Of a stretch of 26,212 nt of DNA, positions 21,155-26,212 are shown piece by piece. The stretch comes from a virus, in the IMG/VR virus record IMGVR_UViG_3300042482_000882, positions 1 through 26,212 of that record. One strand, 5' to 3'. Under the pieces are notes generated by a model, which made no database searches, had not been told where the DNA came from, and saw nothing but the letters and a program-made list of their open reading frames with translations. The position numbers and the translations under genes were made by a program. Numbering within the stretch: position 1 is the first letter of the stretch; each line of letters begins with the position of its first letter.

Positions 21155-21763
21155 GCCCTGCGCGAACTTGTCAAATCGGGCGCGGAGTTGGGCGGGGGTC
21201 GCAGTGGCTGCGGCGGCGACGCCTTCCTCGATGGCATCGGCGAATCCGAGGGCCACGGCTTCGACGGCGTCGAGCCAGGTTTCTTCGTCCATCATTTGGG
21301 CGATACGGTCAGCCTCCATGCCGGTCTTGCGGACATACGCGTTGCGGAGGGAGTCTTTGAGTTTGTCGAGGAGAGCGGCTTCGCGGCGGAGCTGGTCGCT
21401 GTCTCCCATGCTGACGGTCCACGGGTTGTGGATCATGAGCAGGGCGTTGTCGGCGATGTAGACGGGAGCGCCTGCCATGGCGATGACCGAGGCCATCGAG
21501 GCGGCGAGCGCGTCGATGTGGACGGTCAGCCCGCCTTTGTGGCGGCGAAGGGCGTTGTAAATGGCCGTTCCCTCAACCACGGACCCACCGGGCGAGTTGA
21601 TGCGGAGGTGGATGTGCTGGCCTTCGAGCTTGCCGAGGTCGGCGAGGAATTCTTTTGAGCCTGAGCCGAAAGCACCGACCTCATCATAGAGATGGATCGT
21701 TGCTTCGCCGTTGTCGGATTTTTCCAATGCATAAAATTTCGGGGTGGATGTGGGTGTGGTCAT
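20648..21763 (-). CDS. ClpP-type head maturation protease with C-terminal scaffold-like region
   Basis: This 371-residue prohead protease would cut scaffold and core proteins during capsid maturation. The ClpP-like (S14) domain covers about residues 10-185: LRINSPGGSVVEGTAIYNAL, nucleophile S89 in ALAASMASVIAMAG and H112 in NALLMIHNPW. A Pro/Glu-rich linker spans about 205-265. Residues about 267-315 form an Ala/Glu coiled coil, and the end (SIYDQWKSATGADKTRIFRA) is basic. Protease plus scaffold in one gene recalls lambda C/Nu3. Met204 could start a separate scaffold. The ATG overlaps the portal stop (ATGA), and the stop is the TGA of a TTTGACAC word. Confidence 0.9.
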   Translation of the reverse strand: MTTPTSTPKFYALEKSDNGEATIHLYDEVGAFGSGSKEFLADLGKLEGQHIHLRINSPGGSVVEGTAIYNALRRHKGGLTVHIDALAASMASVIAMAGAPVYIADNALLMIHNPWTVSMGDSDQLRREAALLDKLKDSLRNAYVRKTGMEADRIAQMMDEETWLDAVEAVALGFADAIEEGVAAAATATPAQLRARFDKFAQGMTQQPETQEPTAPEVLDTVVSESAPEVVETPAPEIVEEVAVPADSVEPTPEPEQPAPAEPQARATAADAILAKYNEVIARAEAAEAHAKAIEAKLDLVKSELATKCEDLDRLERSLGLSPARVVPAVDQVQDSGSIYDQWKSATGADKTRIFRANRKALEAHSRLHGV

Positions 21764-23247
21764 GGTTGCGCGGGTGGTTGAATTGGTTGATCGTCGTCAT
21801 CCGGCTCGGCGGGTTGTTGCGCGGCGATGCCGTTGCGGAGGGAGTTCGGGAAGACCTGCGAAACATCGAGGCCGAGGGCGTCGCACTTGGCTTTGCGGCG
21901 GAGGTAGGTGTCGATGACATCGTCCTCTTCCTCGGTGGCGCGGAGGCCGAGCATGTTGTAGTAGCGGGTCGGGCTGAGGTGGCCTTTGTCGAGTTGCTCG
22001 CTGTAAGCGCGGGCGTCGCGGCCGGAATCAACCGTGATCTTGCGCGGGGCGAGCCATTCGTGGCGCCACCAGTCATCGCCGGGGTATTCGAGGCGACCGG
22101 CCTGCATTTCATGCCAGAGCCAATACTTGTAGAAGGGCCGGCAGAACTGATCGATGACCTGCTGTTGCAGGCGCTCGAGGAAATTTTGTGTGACCTCGAG
22201 GACGGCGCGTTGCTCGGTGCCAGCGAGGCCGACATTGACCATCATGGCCTCGGGCGGGAGACCGATGGCAAAGGCGACATCGGAGCGGAGGGCGCGCATG
22301 ACGGCTTCGTAGGTCTGGCCGGGGATGTCGTTCTTGAAGGCTTCGAGCTTTTCGCCTGGCTTGAGGCGCGGGAGGAGGATGCCGTTCGGGAGGTCGCTGG
22401 TCGTGAGGTCGCCGACTTCGTTGCTGGTCGTTTTCATGCCAGCGCCGAGGCCGATTTTGGCGACTTCGGTGCTAGTGACCATGTATCCGATTTGAGCGCC
22501 GGCCTTATACGCGCCCTTAACGAATCCGTTAATTTCGGAGATGTCGCGGAGGTTGGCGGCGGCGGAGTGAAACCACGAGACGCCGCGGGGTTGGCCTTGG
22601 CGGCGGATGTGGCGGAAGTGGAGGATGTCTTCGGCTGGGACGCGGAGGCCGTCTTCACTGTTGAGCGTGTAGGCTACGGGCGCGCCGTAGCGGTCGAGGA
22701 TGACGCCGTCGTGCGAATCGGTGGCGAAGGATCCGGCACCGCCGATGGACTCGCCGCCGAGGAATCGGACGCGGGCCGCGCCTTCTTTGGTCTGGAGGAA
22801 TTGCGCGAAAAAGTCGCCGTCGATGGCGACCTGGCGAAGGATGAGACTTTGCGCGGTATAAAAATTGACCTGCGCTCCGGCGTCGAATGCCCACGCTTCG
22901 GCGCAGTTGCGGTCTTCAAAATACTGATCAACCTTTTTGTTCCACTCGGTGTTCGAGGTTTTGGGTTGGACGACGATGCCGGTGCCGATCGCGCGCTGGG
23001 CGAGGTGTTCGACAATGTAGGTGGCTTGGGGGGCGTTGTTGTAGAGCCAGCGCGAAACTTTGAGGATTTCAAGTCGGCTGTGCGCCGTGAGTTCGCGCTT
23101 CGGGTCGGTCGTCGGAACCCATATGAGGCCGCGATTTAAAGAGGGCTGGGCGGCCTCGAACGCGGCAGCTTTGGCGTCGAGCTTGCGGGGTCGGCCTGCT
23201 CCGGGGCGATTGCCTCCCCAACTTGATTTTTTTGATTTCGCGGACAC
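21760..23247 (-). CDS. Portal protein (lambda gpB family)
   Basis: This 495-residue protein would form the dodecameric DNA gate of the head. Typical lambda-family features are visible: RELTAHSRLEILKVSRWLYN, VEHLAQRAIGTGIVVQPK, RQVAIDGDFFAQF, YTLNSEDGLRVPAEDILHFR, and ALRSDVAFAIGLPPEAMMVN in the C-terminal half. The N-terminus is basic with GGNRPGAGRPRK, which resembles an AT-hook, and the C-terminus is Pro/Asp-rich. The start is GTG, inside a hairpin with the preceding TTTGACACGC. The upstream gene stops at the TGA of that same word, 16 nt before, so translation may depend on termination-reinitiation. Confidence 0.93.
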   Translation of the reverse strand: MSAKSKKSSWGGNRPGAGRPRKLDAKAAAFEAAQPSLNRGLIWVPTTDPKRELTAHSRLEILKVSRWLYNNAPQATYIVEHLAQRAIGTGIVVQPKTSNTEWNKKVDQYFEDRNCAEAWAFDAGAQVNFYTAQSLILRQVAIDGDFFAQFLQTKEGAARVRFLGGESIGGAGSFATDSHDGVILDRYGAPVAYTLNSEDGLRVPAEDILHFRHIRRQGQPRGVSWFHSAAANLRDISEINGFVKGAYKAGAQIGYMVTSTEVAKIGLGAGMKTTSNEVGDLTTSDLPNGILLPRLKPGEKLEAFKNDIPGQTYEAVMRALRSDVAFAIGLPPEAMMVNVGLAGTEQRAVLEVTQNFLERLQQQVIDQFCRPFYKYWLWHEMQAGRLEYPGDDWWRHEWLAPRKITVDSGRDARAYSEQLDKGHLSPTRYYNMLGLRATEEEDDVIDTYLRRKAKCDALGLDVSQVFPNSLRNGIAAQQPAEPDDDDQPIQPPAQP

Positions 23248-23264
23248 GCCCGAGGGCGCGTGTC
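23243..23264 (-). promoter_or_regulatory. Hairpin enclosing the GTG start of the portal gene
   Basis: Arms GACACGC and GCGTGTC pair over 7 bp with an 8-nt loop. The 5' arm overlaps the TGA stop of the upstream gene within TTTGACACGC, and the 3' arm contains the GTG start (23245-23247). A ribosome ending on the TGA would open the structure. This is the clearest of the three copies of this design. Confidence 0.65.
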
Positions 23265-23538
23265 AAATGGCGGTGCCGTAGCGGGAGCGGTCGGCGATGT
23301 TGAAAAGTTGGCGTCCGTTCGGGCCTTCGGAGAGGATTTCCTCGAGGGCTTGCAGGAGGAGCCATTTTGGAAAACTGACCTGTCCGCTCGAGGCGGTGCC
23401 GTCGCCGGAAATGGAGGTTATGACGACTTCCTCGGACGCAGAAAGAAAAGCCGCGTCGGCGAGTGCCTGGAGTTCGGCGGTGTTCTTGGTGCGGCGGAGG
23501 TAGCTTTTAACGCCGCTGATTTTGTCGAGGTCGGTCAC
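23263..23538 (-). CDS. gpW-like head-tail connector candidate
   Basis: This 91-residue protein has a GTG start. The helix KSYLRRTKNTAELQALADAA leads to strands VVITSISGDGTASSGQVSF and then a helix LLLQALEEILSEGPNGRQ. Helix, two strands, helix is the general layout of lambda gpW. In lambda, W lies exactly between terminase A and portal B, as here between the terminase region and portal. The product is somewhat longer than gpW (68 residues). The name rests on layout and synteny. Confidence 0.6.
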   Translation of the reverse strand: MTDLDKISGVKSYLRRTKNTAELQALADAAFLSASEEVVITSISGDGTASSGQVSFPKWLLLQALEEILSEGPNGRQLFNIADRSRYGTAI

Positions 23539-23553
23539 GCCTCGGCGGGCGTG
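23536..23553 (-). promoter_or_regulatory. Hairpin enclosing the GTG start of the gpW-like gene
   Basis: Arms CACGCC and GGCGTG pair over 6 bp with a 6-nt loop. The 5' arm continues from TTTGACACGCC (23551-23558), and the 3' arm contains the GTG (23536-23538). No gene ends at this copy; the dispersed repeat at 23569-23605 precedes it. Confidence 0.6.
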
Positions 23554-23568
23554 TCAAAGAATCAGCGG

Positions 23569-23605
23569 TTTAACCACAGAGAGCACAGAGGACACAGAGG
23601 GGGAG
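23569..23605. repeat. Dispersed CACAGAGGACACAGAG-type repeat, copy 3
   Basis: The plus strand reads TTTAACCACAGAGAGCACAG, then AGGACACAGAGG. It closely matches the copy at 8856-8882, fills the gap between the ribbon-helix-helix gene and the gpW-like gene, and precedes TTTGACAC on the minus strand as at the other copies. Confidence 0.7.
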
Positions 23606-23609
23606 GAAT

Positions 23610-23801
23610 TCAAAGGCGGGACTCGATATACTTCCCGCGTGATTGATCGCCGCGCTGGCGGTCGAGCTTGTCCCAACTCTCGGGCTGCATGGAGACGGAG
23701 CGCGTGACGGCGGTTCGGCCTTTGGCGTTTTTGCTCTTCGCGCCTTTGGGGCGGCCCGATCCTTTGCGCGGGCCGCCGTGGGTGGTGGGCTTTTTGCTCA
23801 T
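23610..23801 (-). CDS. Small DNA-binding protein: AT-hook-like N-terminus plus ribbon-helix-helix
   Basis: This 63-residue, very basic protein starts MSKKPTTHGGPRKGSGRPKG. The GRPKGAK core resembles an AT-hook. It continues TAVTRSVSMQPESWDKLDRQ and ends SRGKYIESRL. The second half fits a CopG/Arc-type ribbon-helix-helix (a beta strand of alternating residues, a helix, a turn with SRxxYI, and a second helix start). It may be a regulator of this operon or a DNA-organising protein. I chose the ATG at 23801, which overlaps the stop of the upstream small gene; the longer open frame is a shadow. Confidence 0.68.
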   Translation of the reverse strand: MSKKPTTHGGPRKGSGRPKGAKSKNAKGRTAVTRSVSMQPESWDKLDRQRGDQSRGKYIESRL

Positions 23802-23944
23802 GGCCTTGGGTAGTAGCCGGAGGGAGTGTCCACTTGGGTGATGTTTGGATTCTTTTGCATGATTTCGGCGGCCTGCGCGGGGGTGATTTCCTTTGAGACG
23901 ATGGCTCGAGTTCCGATGGTTTTGAATTTGATTTCGGTTTTCAT
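23798..23944 (-). CDS. Small hypothetical protein (48 aa)
   Basis: The product starts MKTEIKFKTIGTRAIVSKEI, then TPAQAAEIMQKNPNITQVDT, and ends SGYYPRP. It looks like one compact domain of a strand, a helix and a strand. The ATG at 23944 overlaps the upstream stop and follows the ACAAAATGAAAAC leader shared by its neighbours. It is part of the ATGA-linked chain of small genes. The function is unknown. Confidence 0.62.
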   Translation of the reverse strand: MKTEIKFKTIGTRAIVSKEITPAQAAEIMQKNPNITQVDTPSGYYPRP

Positions 23945-24216
23945 TTTGTTGGAACGATAAATTTTGCAACCAGTTTTCCGAGCGTCAGGGTTTGAAAATC
24001 GGGGTCTTCGTCCTCGCCGTCCCATTTGTAAATCTCATATTCGTGGCGGGTGTTGCTTAATCTTCCGCCGTTATCGTCCCAGTCCCAGCGCCGGAGCACT
24101 GCGAGCTCTCCCCATATTGCCTGGCCTGCGTTGTGAGGGTTGCCCTGGTCTTCCGGTGGCGTTATGTAGGTGAGGCTTTCGATTTCGTCTTGTTCTTGTG
24201 GTGATAGTGTTTTCAT
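23941..24216 (-). CDS. Small acidic hypothetical protein (about 91 aa)
   Basis: I chose the start MKTLSPQEQDEIESLTYITP at 24216 because it has the ACAAAATGAAAAC leader found before the other small genes. An in-frame ATG at 24240 overlapping the upstream stop would add eight residues (MTPNQPNK). The product is acidic and Trp-rich (AIWGELAVLRRWDWDDNGGR, YEIYKWDGEDED) and ends LGKLVAKFIVPTK. Small acidic phage proteins can mimic DNA or inhibit host enzymes, but nothing specific identifies that here. The stop overlaps the next start (ATGA). Confidence 0.65.
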   Translation of the reverse strand: MKTLSPQEQDEIESLTYITPPEDQGNPHNAGQAIWGELAVLRRWDWDDNGGRLSNTRHEYEIYKWDGEDEDPDFQTLTLGKLVAKFIVPTK

Positions 24217-24236
24217 TTTGTTGGGTTGGTTGGGGG

Positions 24237-24578
24237 TCATTTTAGAATCACGCGATAACAGGGGTTGTTGCCATAGTCGATGTGATCGCCGGTCCCGTCT
24301 TGCACGACTTCGGCGACGCCTGGCAAATTTTCGATTTGCGAAATGATGTTGTCACGGGCGTTGCCTCGCTTGTGTTCGTCGGCTGCCGAAAAGGTTCGGT
24401 AGGCGTAAATGTCGAGCGATATCCAAAGCGTTCCGTCGTCGATGGCGTCTTGCAAGGTTGTGTCGGCGTGGATGCTTCCGTCTTCATTGTTTGCGACGCA
24501 GGAGATTTCTGCAATTTCCTCGGGTGTTTTGAGGCTGTTGATTTTGTCGATGAGGTTGTTGATTTCTTGGATTTTCAT
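24237..24578 (-). CDS. Small hypothetical protein (113 aa)
   Basis: It starts MKIQEINNLIDKINSLKTPE, a helical N-terminus, and continues with an acidic mixed region (IAEISCVANNEDGSIHADTT, LWISLDIYAYRTFSAADEHK) and ends YGNNPCYRVILK. The ATG overlaps the stop of a 53-residue gene (ATGA), and the stop overlaps an ATG of the next frame. The coding DNA is AT-richer than the head genes. No family was recognised. Confidence 0.68.
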   Translation of the reverse strand: MKIQEINNLIDKINSLKTPEEIAEISCVANNEDGSIHADTTLQDAIDDGTLWISLDIYAYRTFSAADEHKRGNARDNIISQIENLPGVAEVVQDGTGDHIDYGNNPCYRVILK

Positions 24579-24736
24579 TTTTTTAAGCGGGTGGAGGTTT
24601 TGAGGTTGTGGGCGATGAGGATTTGTTCGGATTTTTGGAGGGCAAGGGCTAAGTCTTCAAGCGTGCTTTTCAGTTCTTTGCCGAGGATCACAAGGCAGGC
24701 CAGCGAATTGTAGAGGCTTCGGTCGTTGGTTTTCAT
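24575..24736 (-). CDS. Very small helical protein (53 aa)
   Basis: The product starts MKTNDRSLYNSLACLVILGK, then ELKSTLEDLALALQKSEQIL, and ends HNLKTSTRLKK. It is predicted to be almost wholly helical with leucines at coiled-coil-like spacing, so it may dimerise or bind another small protein. The start has the A-rich leader common to this cassette, and the stop overlaps the next ATG (ATGA). It is short but supported by both junctions. The function is unknown. Confidence 0.6.
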   Translation of the reverse strand: MKTNDRSLYNSLACLVILGKELKSTLEDLALALQKSEQILIAHNLKTSTRLKK

Positions 24737-24745
24737 TTTTGTCGT

Positions 24746-24785
24746 TGGTTGGTAGCGCGGGGATCGAACCCGCGCCTAGTGGGGT
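24746..24785 (-). other. tRNA 3' fragment with encoded CCA
   Basis: On the minus strand the T arm GCGGG, TTCGATC, CCCGC is followed by a 7-nt strand GCTACCA, discriminator A and CCA. The matching 5' acceptor strand TGGTAGC is absent upstream, and the preceding bases do not form an anticodon arm. It is thus a fragment, not a gene. It starts right after the stop of the 82-residue gene and runs into the leader of the 53-residue gene. It is unrelated to the tRNA-Leu fragment in attP. Confidence 0.75.
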
Positions 24786-25033
24786 TAGTTCGTGGCGCTT
24801 TTGATGGCTTGTGTGATATTTTCACACCAAGAACCTGCCCAGTAATCGCTCATGGTGTCGTCTTGAGCATTTTCATGTAGGCATCTGATGCTCGCTACAA
24901 TTTCAGAAGTCCCGCTACGAAAGAACTCAATGATGTTTTCGCACCCTTCTTTTTTTGCATAAAAAATGTCGTTTTTTTCGCTTATTTGAAATCCGGCTTT
25001 GTTCAGTTTTTTGATGGCGTTGATCATTTTCAT
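24785..25033 (-). CDS. Small hypothetical protein (82 aa), first gene of the cassette
   Basis: It starts MKMINAIKKLNKAGFQISEK, then NDIFYAKKEGCENIIEFFRS, and has a conserved-looking end DDTMSDYWAGSWCENITQAI. The D-x-x-SDYxAGSxxENxxQAI stretch reminds me of small domains seen in phage and plasmid proteins, but I cannot name a family. I chose the ATG at 25033 because the predicted transcript begins near 25088, after the longer in-frame start at 25096. Its leader holds three AAAAACC repeats. Confidence 0.68.
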   Translation of the reverse strand: MKMINAIKKLNKAGFQISEKNDIFYAKKEGCENIIEFFRSGTSEIVASIRCLHENAQDDTMSDYWAGSWCENITQAIKSATN

Positions 25034-25042
25034 TTTTCGTTT

Positions 25043-25063
25043 GGTTTTTGGTTTTTGGTTTTT
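25043..25063 (-). repeat. Three AAAAACC repeats in the 5' leader
   Basis: On the minus strand AAAAACC is repeated three times in tandem (7-bp period) 10-30 nt before the ATG at 25033. A C-A-rich unstructured leader could favour ribosome entry without a Shine-Dalgarno site. Confidence 0.6.
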
Positions 25064-25094
25064 GTCTCTGCCGTGGTGGCTTCGATCTGTGGAC

Positions 25095-25122
25095 ACTCTA
25101 AGCCATCTTGATTTCTCGTCAA
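25095..25122 (-). promoter_or_regulatory. Sigma70-like promoter for the small-gene cassette
   Basis: On the minus strand TTGACG is followed after 16 nt by TAGAGT. The matches to TTGACA and TATAAT are 5/6 and 4/6. Upstream lies an AT-rich, UP-element-like tract (25122-25160). Transcription would start near 25088 and drive the genes from 25033 leftwards, perhaps including the head genes. It is the only convincing promoter I found. Confidence 0.6.
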
Positions 25123-25203
25123 CAACTTTTTTTCAAGAAAATGAAAATATTTTTGAAGGCTTGCGGAGCCGCTTAAAACCTAGCTCGGCGGGCGGGGGTC
25201 ATT

Positions 25204-25219
25204 TCGGTGAGCGCACCGA
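25204..25219 (-). other. 6-bp hairpin after the terminase gene
   Basis: Arms TCGGTG and CACCGA around a 4-nt loop lie 5 nt after the terminase stop. No U tract follows, so termination is not assured. It separates the terminase gene from the promoter of the small-gene cassette. Confidence 0.4.
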
Positions 25220-25224
25220 GATGA

Positions 25225-26212
25225 TCAGTTTTTCAAGATGTGCCAGGCGACATGGCAGAGTTTCACGGCGTCCATGTAGTGATCTTGCGCGACGGATTTC
25301 CACACGAACTCTTGCCCGGTGGCGGTCTTGCGGGGGACGAGGCGCTGTCCGCTCATGCCGCGAAGGAAGTCCTCGGTGGTGTCGCGCGGGATGGCGAGCG
25401 GGGGCTTGCCGTTGCGGATGCGGTCGATGAAGAGTTCTGTTTTGATGGCGTGGTCCACGAAGGTGTAGAGCACGACGCCGGGGAAGTCGTCGATGACGGT
25501 GCGCCCGATGCGGCTGCCGAAGGTGGCGCCGGAGCCTTTGGCGGCGTGCCAGAATCCGGCGCTGACTTGGCAGGCGGTATAAACGCGGAAGGTGGCGAAG
25601 CCGGAATCCATGAGGCCGCACTCGGGGCGGACTTCCTGCCCGCTGGGCGTGCGGTAGATGCGGCGGGGCGAGTCGGCGAGGAGGTCTTCGATGGTGAGCG
25701 TGGTTCCGTAGTCGAGGACGAAACTCTGGCCGTTGGCGTCGAAGGCGACCGTGGTCCAGTGCTGTTTATCCTGGCCGATGTCGGCGCAAGTGACGATGTG
25801 CGCTGGCTCGATCGGGCAGGTGCCGCGTGTGTAGTCGCCGCGTAGGCTGAGAATGTTGGCGTCGCCGATGCTGGTCTCGACCTGTTCCCACGGCATGGCC
25901 ATCGTGCTGTTAGTGAAATCTTGGAGGCCGTTGAGCGTGTCCTTGTCGCGTAGGAATTTCACGGCGAGCGCGCCGAAGGTGCAGGAGCGCCACGGCGCGT
26001 AGAGGGAGTTCAGGTGGAAGCTGCGGAAGCCGCGCTGGGCGCTGGGGTTTGTGGCCTGCCACTTGCCGTCTTGGAGGGCTTCGATCTTCTGGCCGTCGTT
26101 CCACTCGCCTCCGCACCGCTGGCAAATGTAGCGCGCGGATTCTTCGACTCGGGCCATGTTCCACTTGCCGGCCACTTTCGCGTCGGTGTCCCACTTGACC
26201 TGTTCCCACAAA
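25225..26212 (-). CDS. terL: Terminase large subunit, GpA family (5' end outside the window)
   Basis: At least 328 residues of the C-terminal part are present; the gene runs off the right edge, so the N-terminal ATPase motor is not seen. This portion includes a zinc-binding-like CQRCGGEW, the family motif RGFRSFHLNSLYAPW, and a nuclease core with VTCADIGQDKQHWTTVAFDA, GLMDSGFAT and a C-terminal AQDHYMDAVKLCH. D in ADIGQD, D in LMDSG and D in HYMDA are plausible metal-binding residues. GpA-type terminases cut at cos sites, so this phage probably has cohesive ends. The downstream order (W-like, portal, protease) agrees with lambda. Confidence 0.93.
   Translation of the reverse strand, partial: LWEQVKWDTDAKVAGKWNMARVEESARYICQRCGGEWNDGQKIEALQDGKWQATNPSAQRGFRSFHLNSLYAPWRSCTFGALAVKFLRDKDTLNGLQDFTNSTMAMPWEQVETSIGDANILSLRGDYTRGTCPIEPAHIVTCADIGQDKQHWTTVAFDANGQSFVLDYGTTLTIEDLLADSPRRIYRTPSGQEVRPECGLMDSGFATFRVYTACQVSAGFWHAAKGSGATFGSRIGRTVIDDFPGVVLYTFVDHAIKTELFIDRIRNGKPPLAIPRDTTEDFLRGMSGQRLVPRKTATGQEFVWKSVAQDHYMDAVKLCHVAWHILKN

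Noticed and set aside
21655-23139. 494-codon open frame on the plus strand opposite the portal gene
   Set aside because: It is antisense to a clear portal gene, has Gly/Val/Asp-biased low-complexity composition and no recognisable domain. Similar long plus-strand frames at 7812-8705, 4263-5174 and 14826-15713 are rejected for the same reason.
24746-24785. Complete phage-encoded tRNA gene
   Set aside because: Neither the 5' acceptor strand nor D and anticodon arms can be found upstream.

Overview
The window is most of a temperate, long-tailed (siphovirus-type) phage genome with lambda-like packaging and gene order. Every convincing gene lies on the minus strand, so the genome reads from right (26212) to left (1): terminase large subunit, a cassette of small genes, a gpW-sized protein, portal, ClpP-type head protease with a scaffold-like tail, major capsid, head-tail and tail-tube genes, tail chaperones with a -1 frameshift, tape measure, tail tip, fibres and adhesin, lysis genes, attachment site, integrase. 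Small terminase, repressor and replication genes are not present and must lie outside the window. The host looks Gram-negative: there is a lipoprotein with a lipobox and a spanin-like membrane protein. Moderate-to-high GC, rarity of Shine-Dalgarno sequences and three copies of the CACAGAGGACACAGAG-type repeat suggest a Verrucomicrobiota or related host; this is an inference, not proven by a marker gene.

Right end (23.6-26.2 kb): the 3' part of a GpA-type terminase gene, then an AT-rich cassette of six very small genes with its own sigma70-like promoter, ATGA start/stop overlaps and a stray tRNA 3' fragment. Head module (19.4-23.5 kb): gpW-like protein, portal, protease/scaffold, capsid and a small capsid-distal gene, closed by a strong intrinsic terminator. 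Tail module (5.2-19.3 kb): completion proteins, putative tube protein, lambda G/GT-like chaperones with a GGGAAAC slippery site directly before the stop, tape measure, small tail-tip proteins, then two paralogous fibres flanking an AT-rich adhesin, coiled-coil and beta-rich fibre proteins. Left end (0-2.7 kb): a four-gene lysis cassette, then what looks like an intact attP: a tRNA-Leu(UAA) 3' fragment flanked by three and two copies of TGTTGCCC, then a tyrosine integrase.

Lysis genes and the integrase lie on opposite sides of the att core, with arm-type repeats on both sides. The sequence is therefore best read as an unintegrated or circular phage genome rather than a prophage. The most unusual signal is a recurrent TTTGACAC word at gene junctions, usually about 20 or 55-58 nt before the next start. 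In three cases it forms a hairpin with the GTG start codon itself, suggesting translational control by termination and reinitiation in a genome that mostly lacks Shine-Dalgarno sites.
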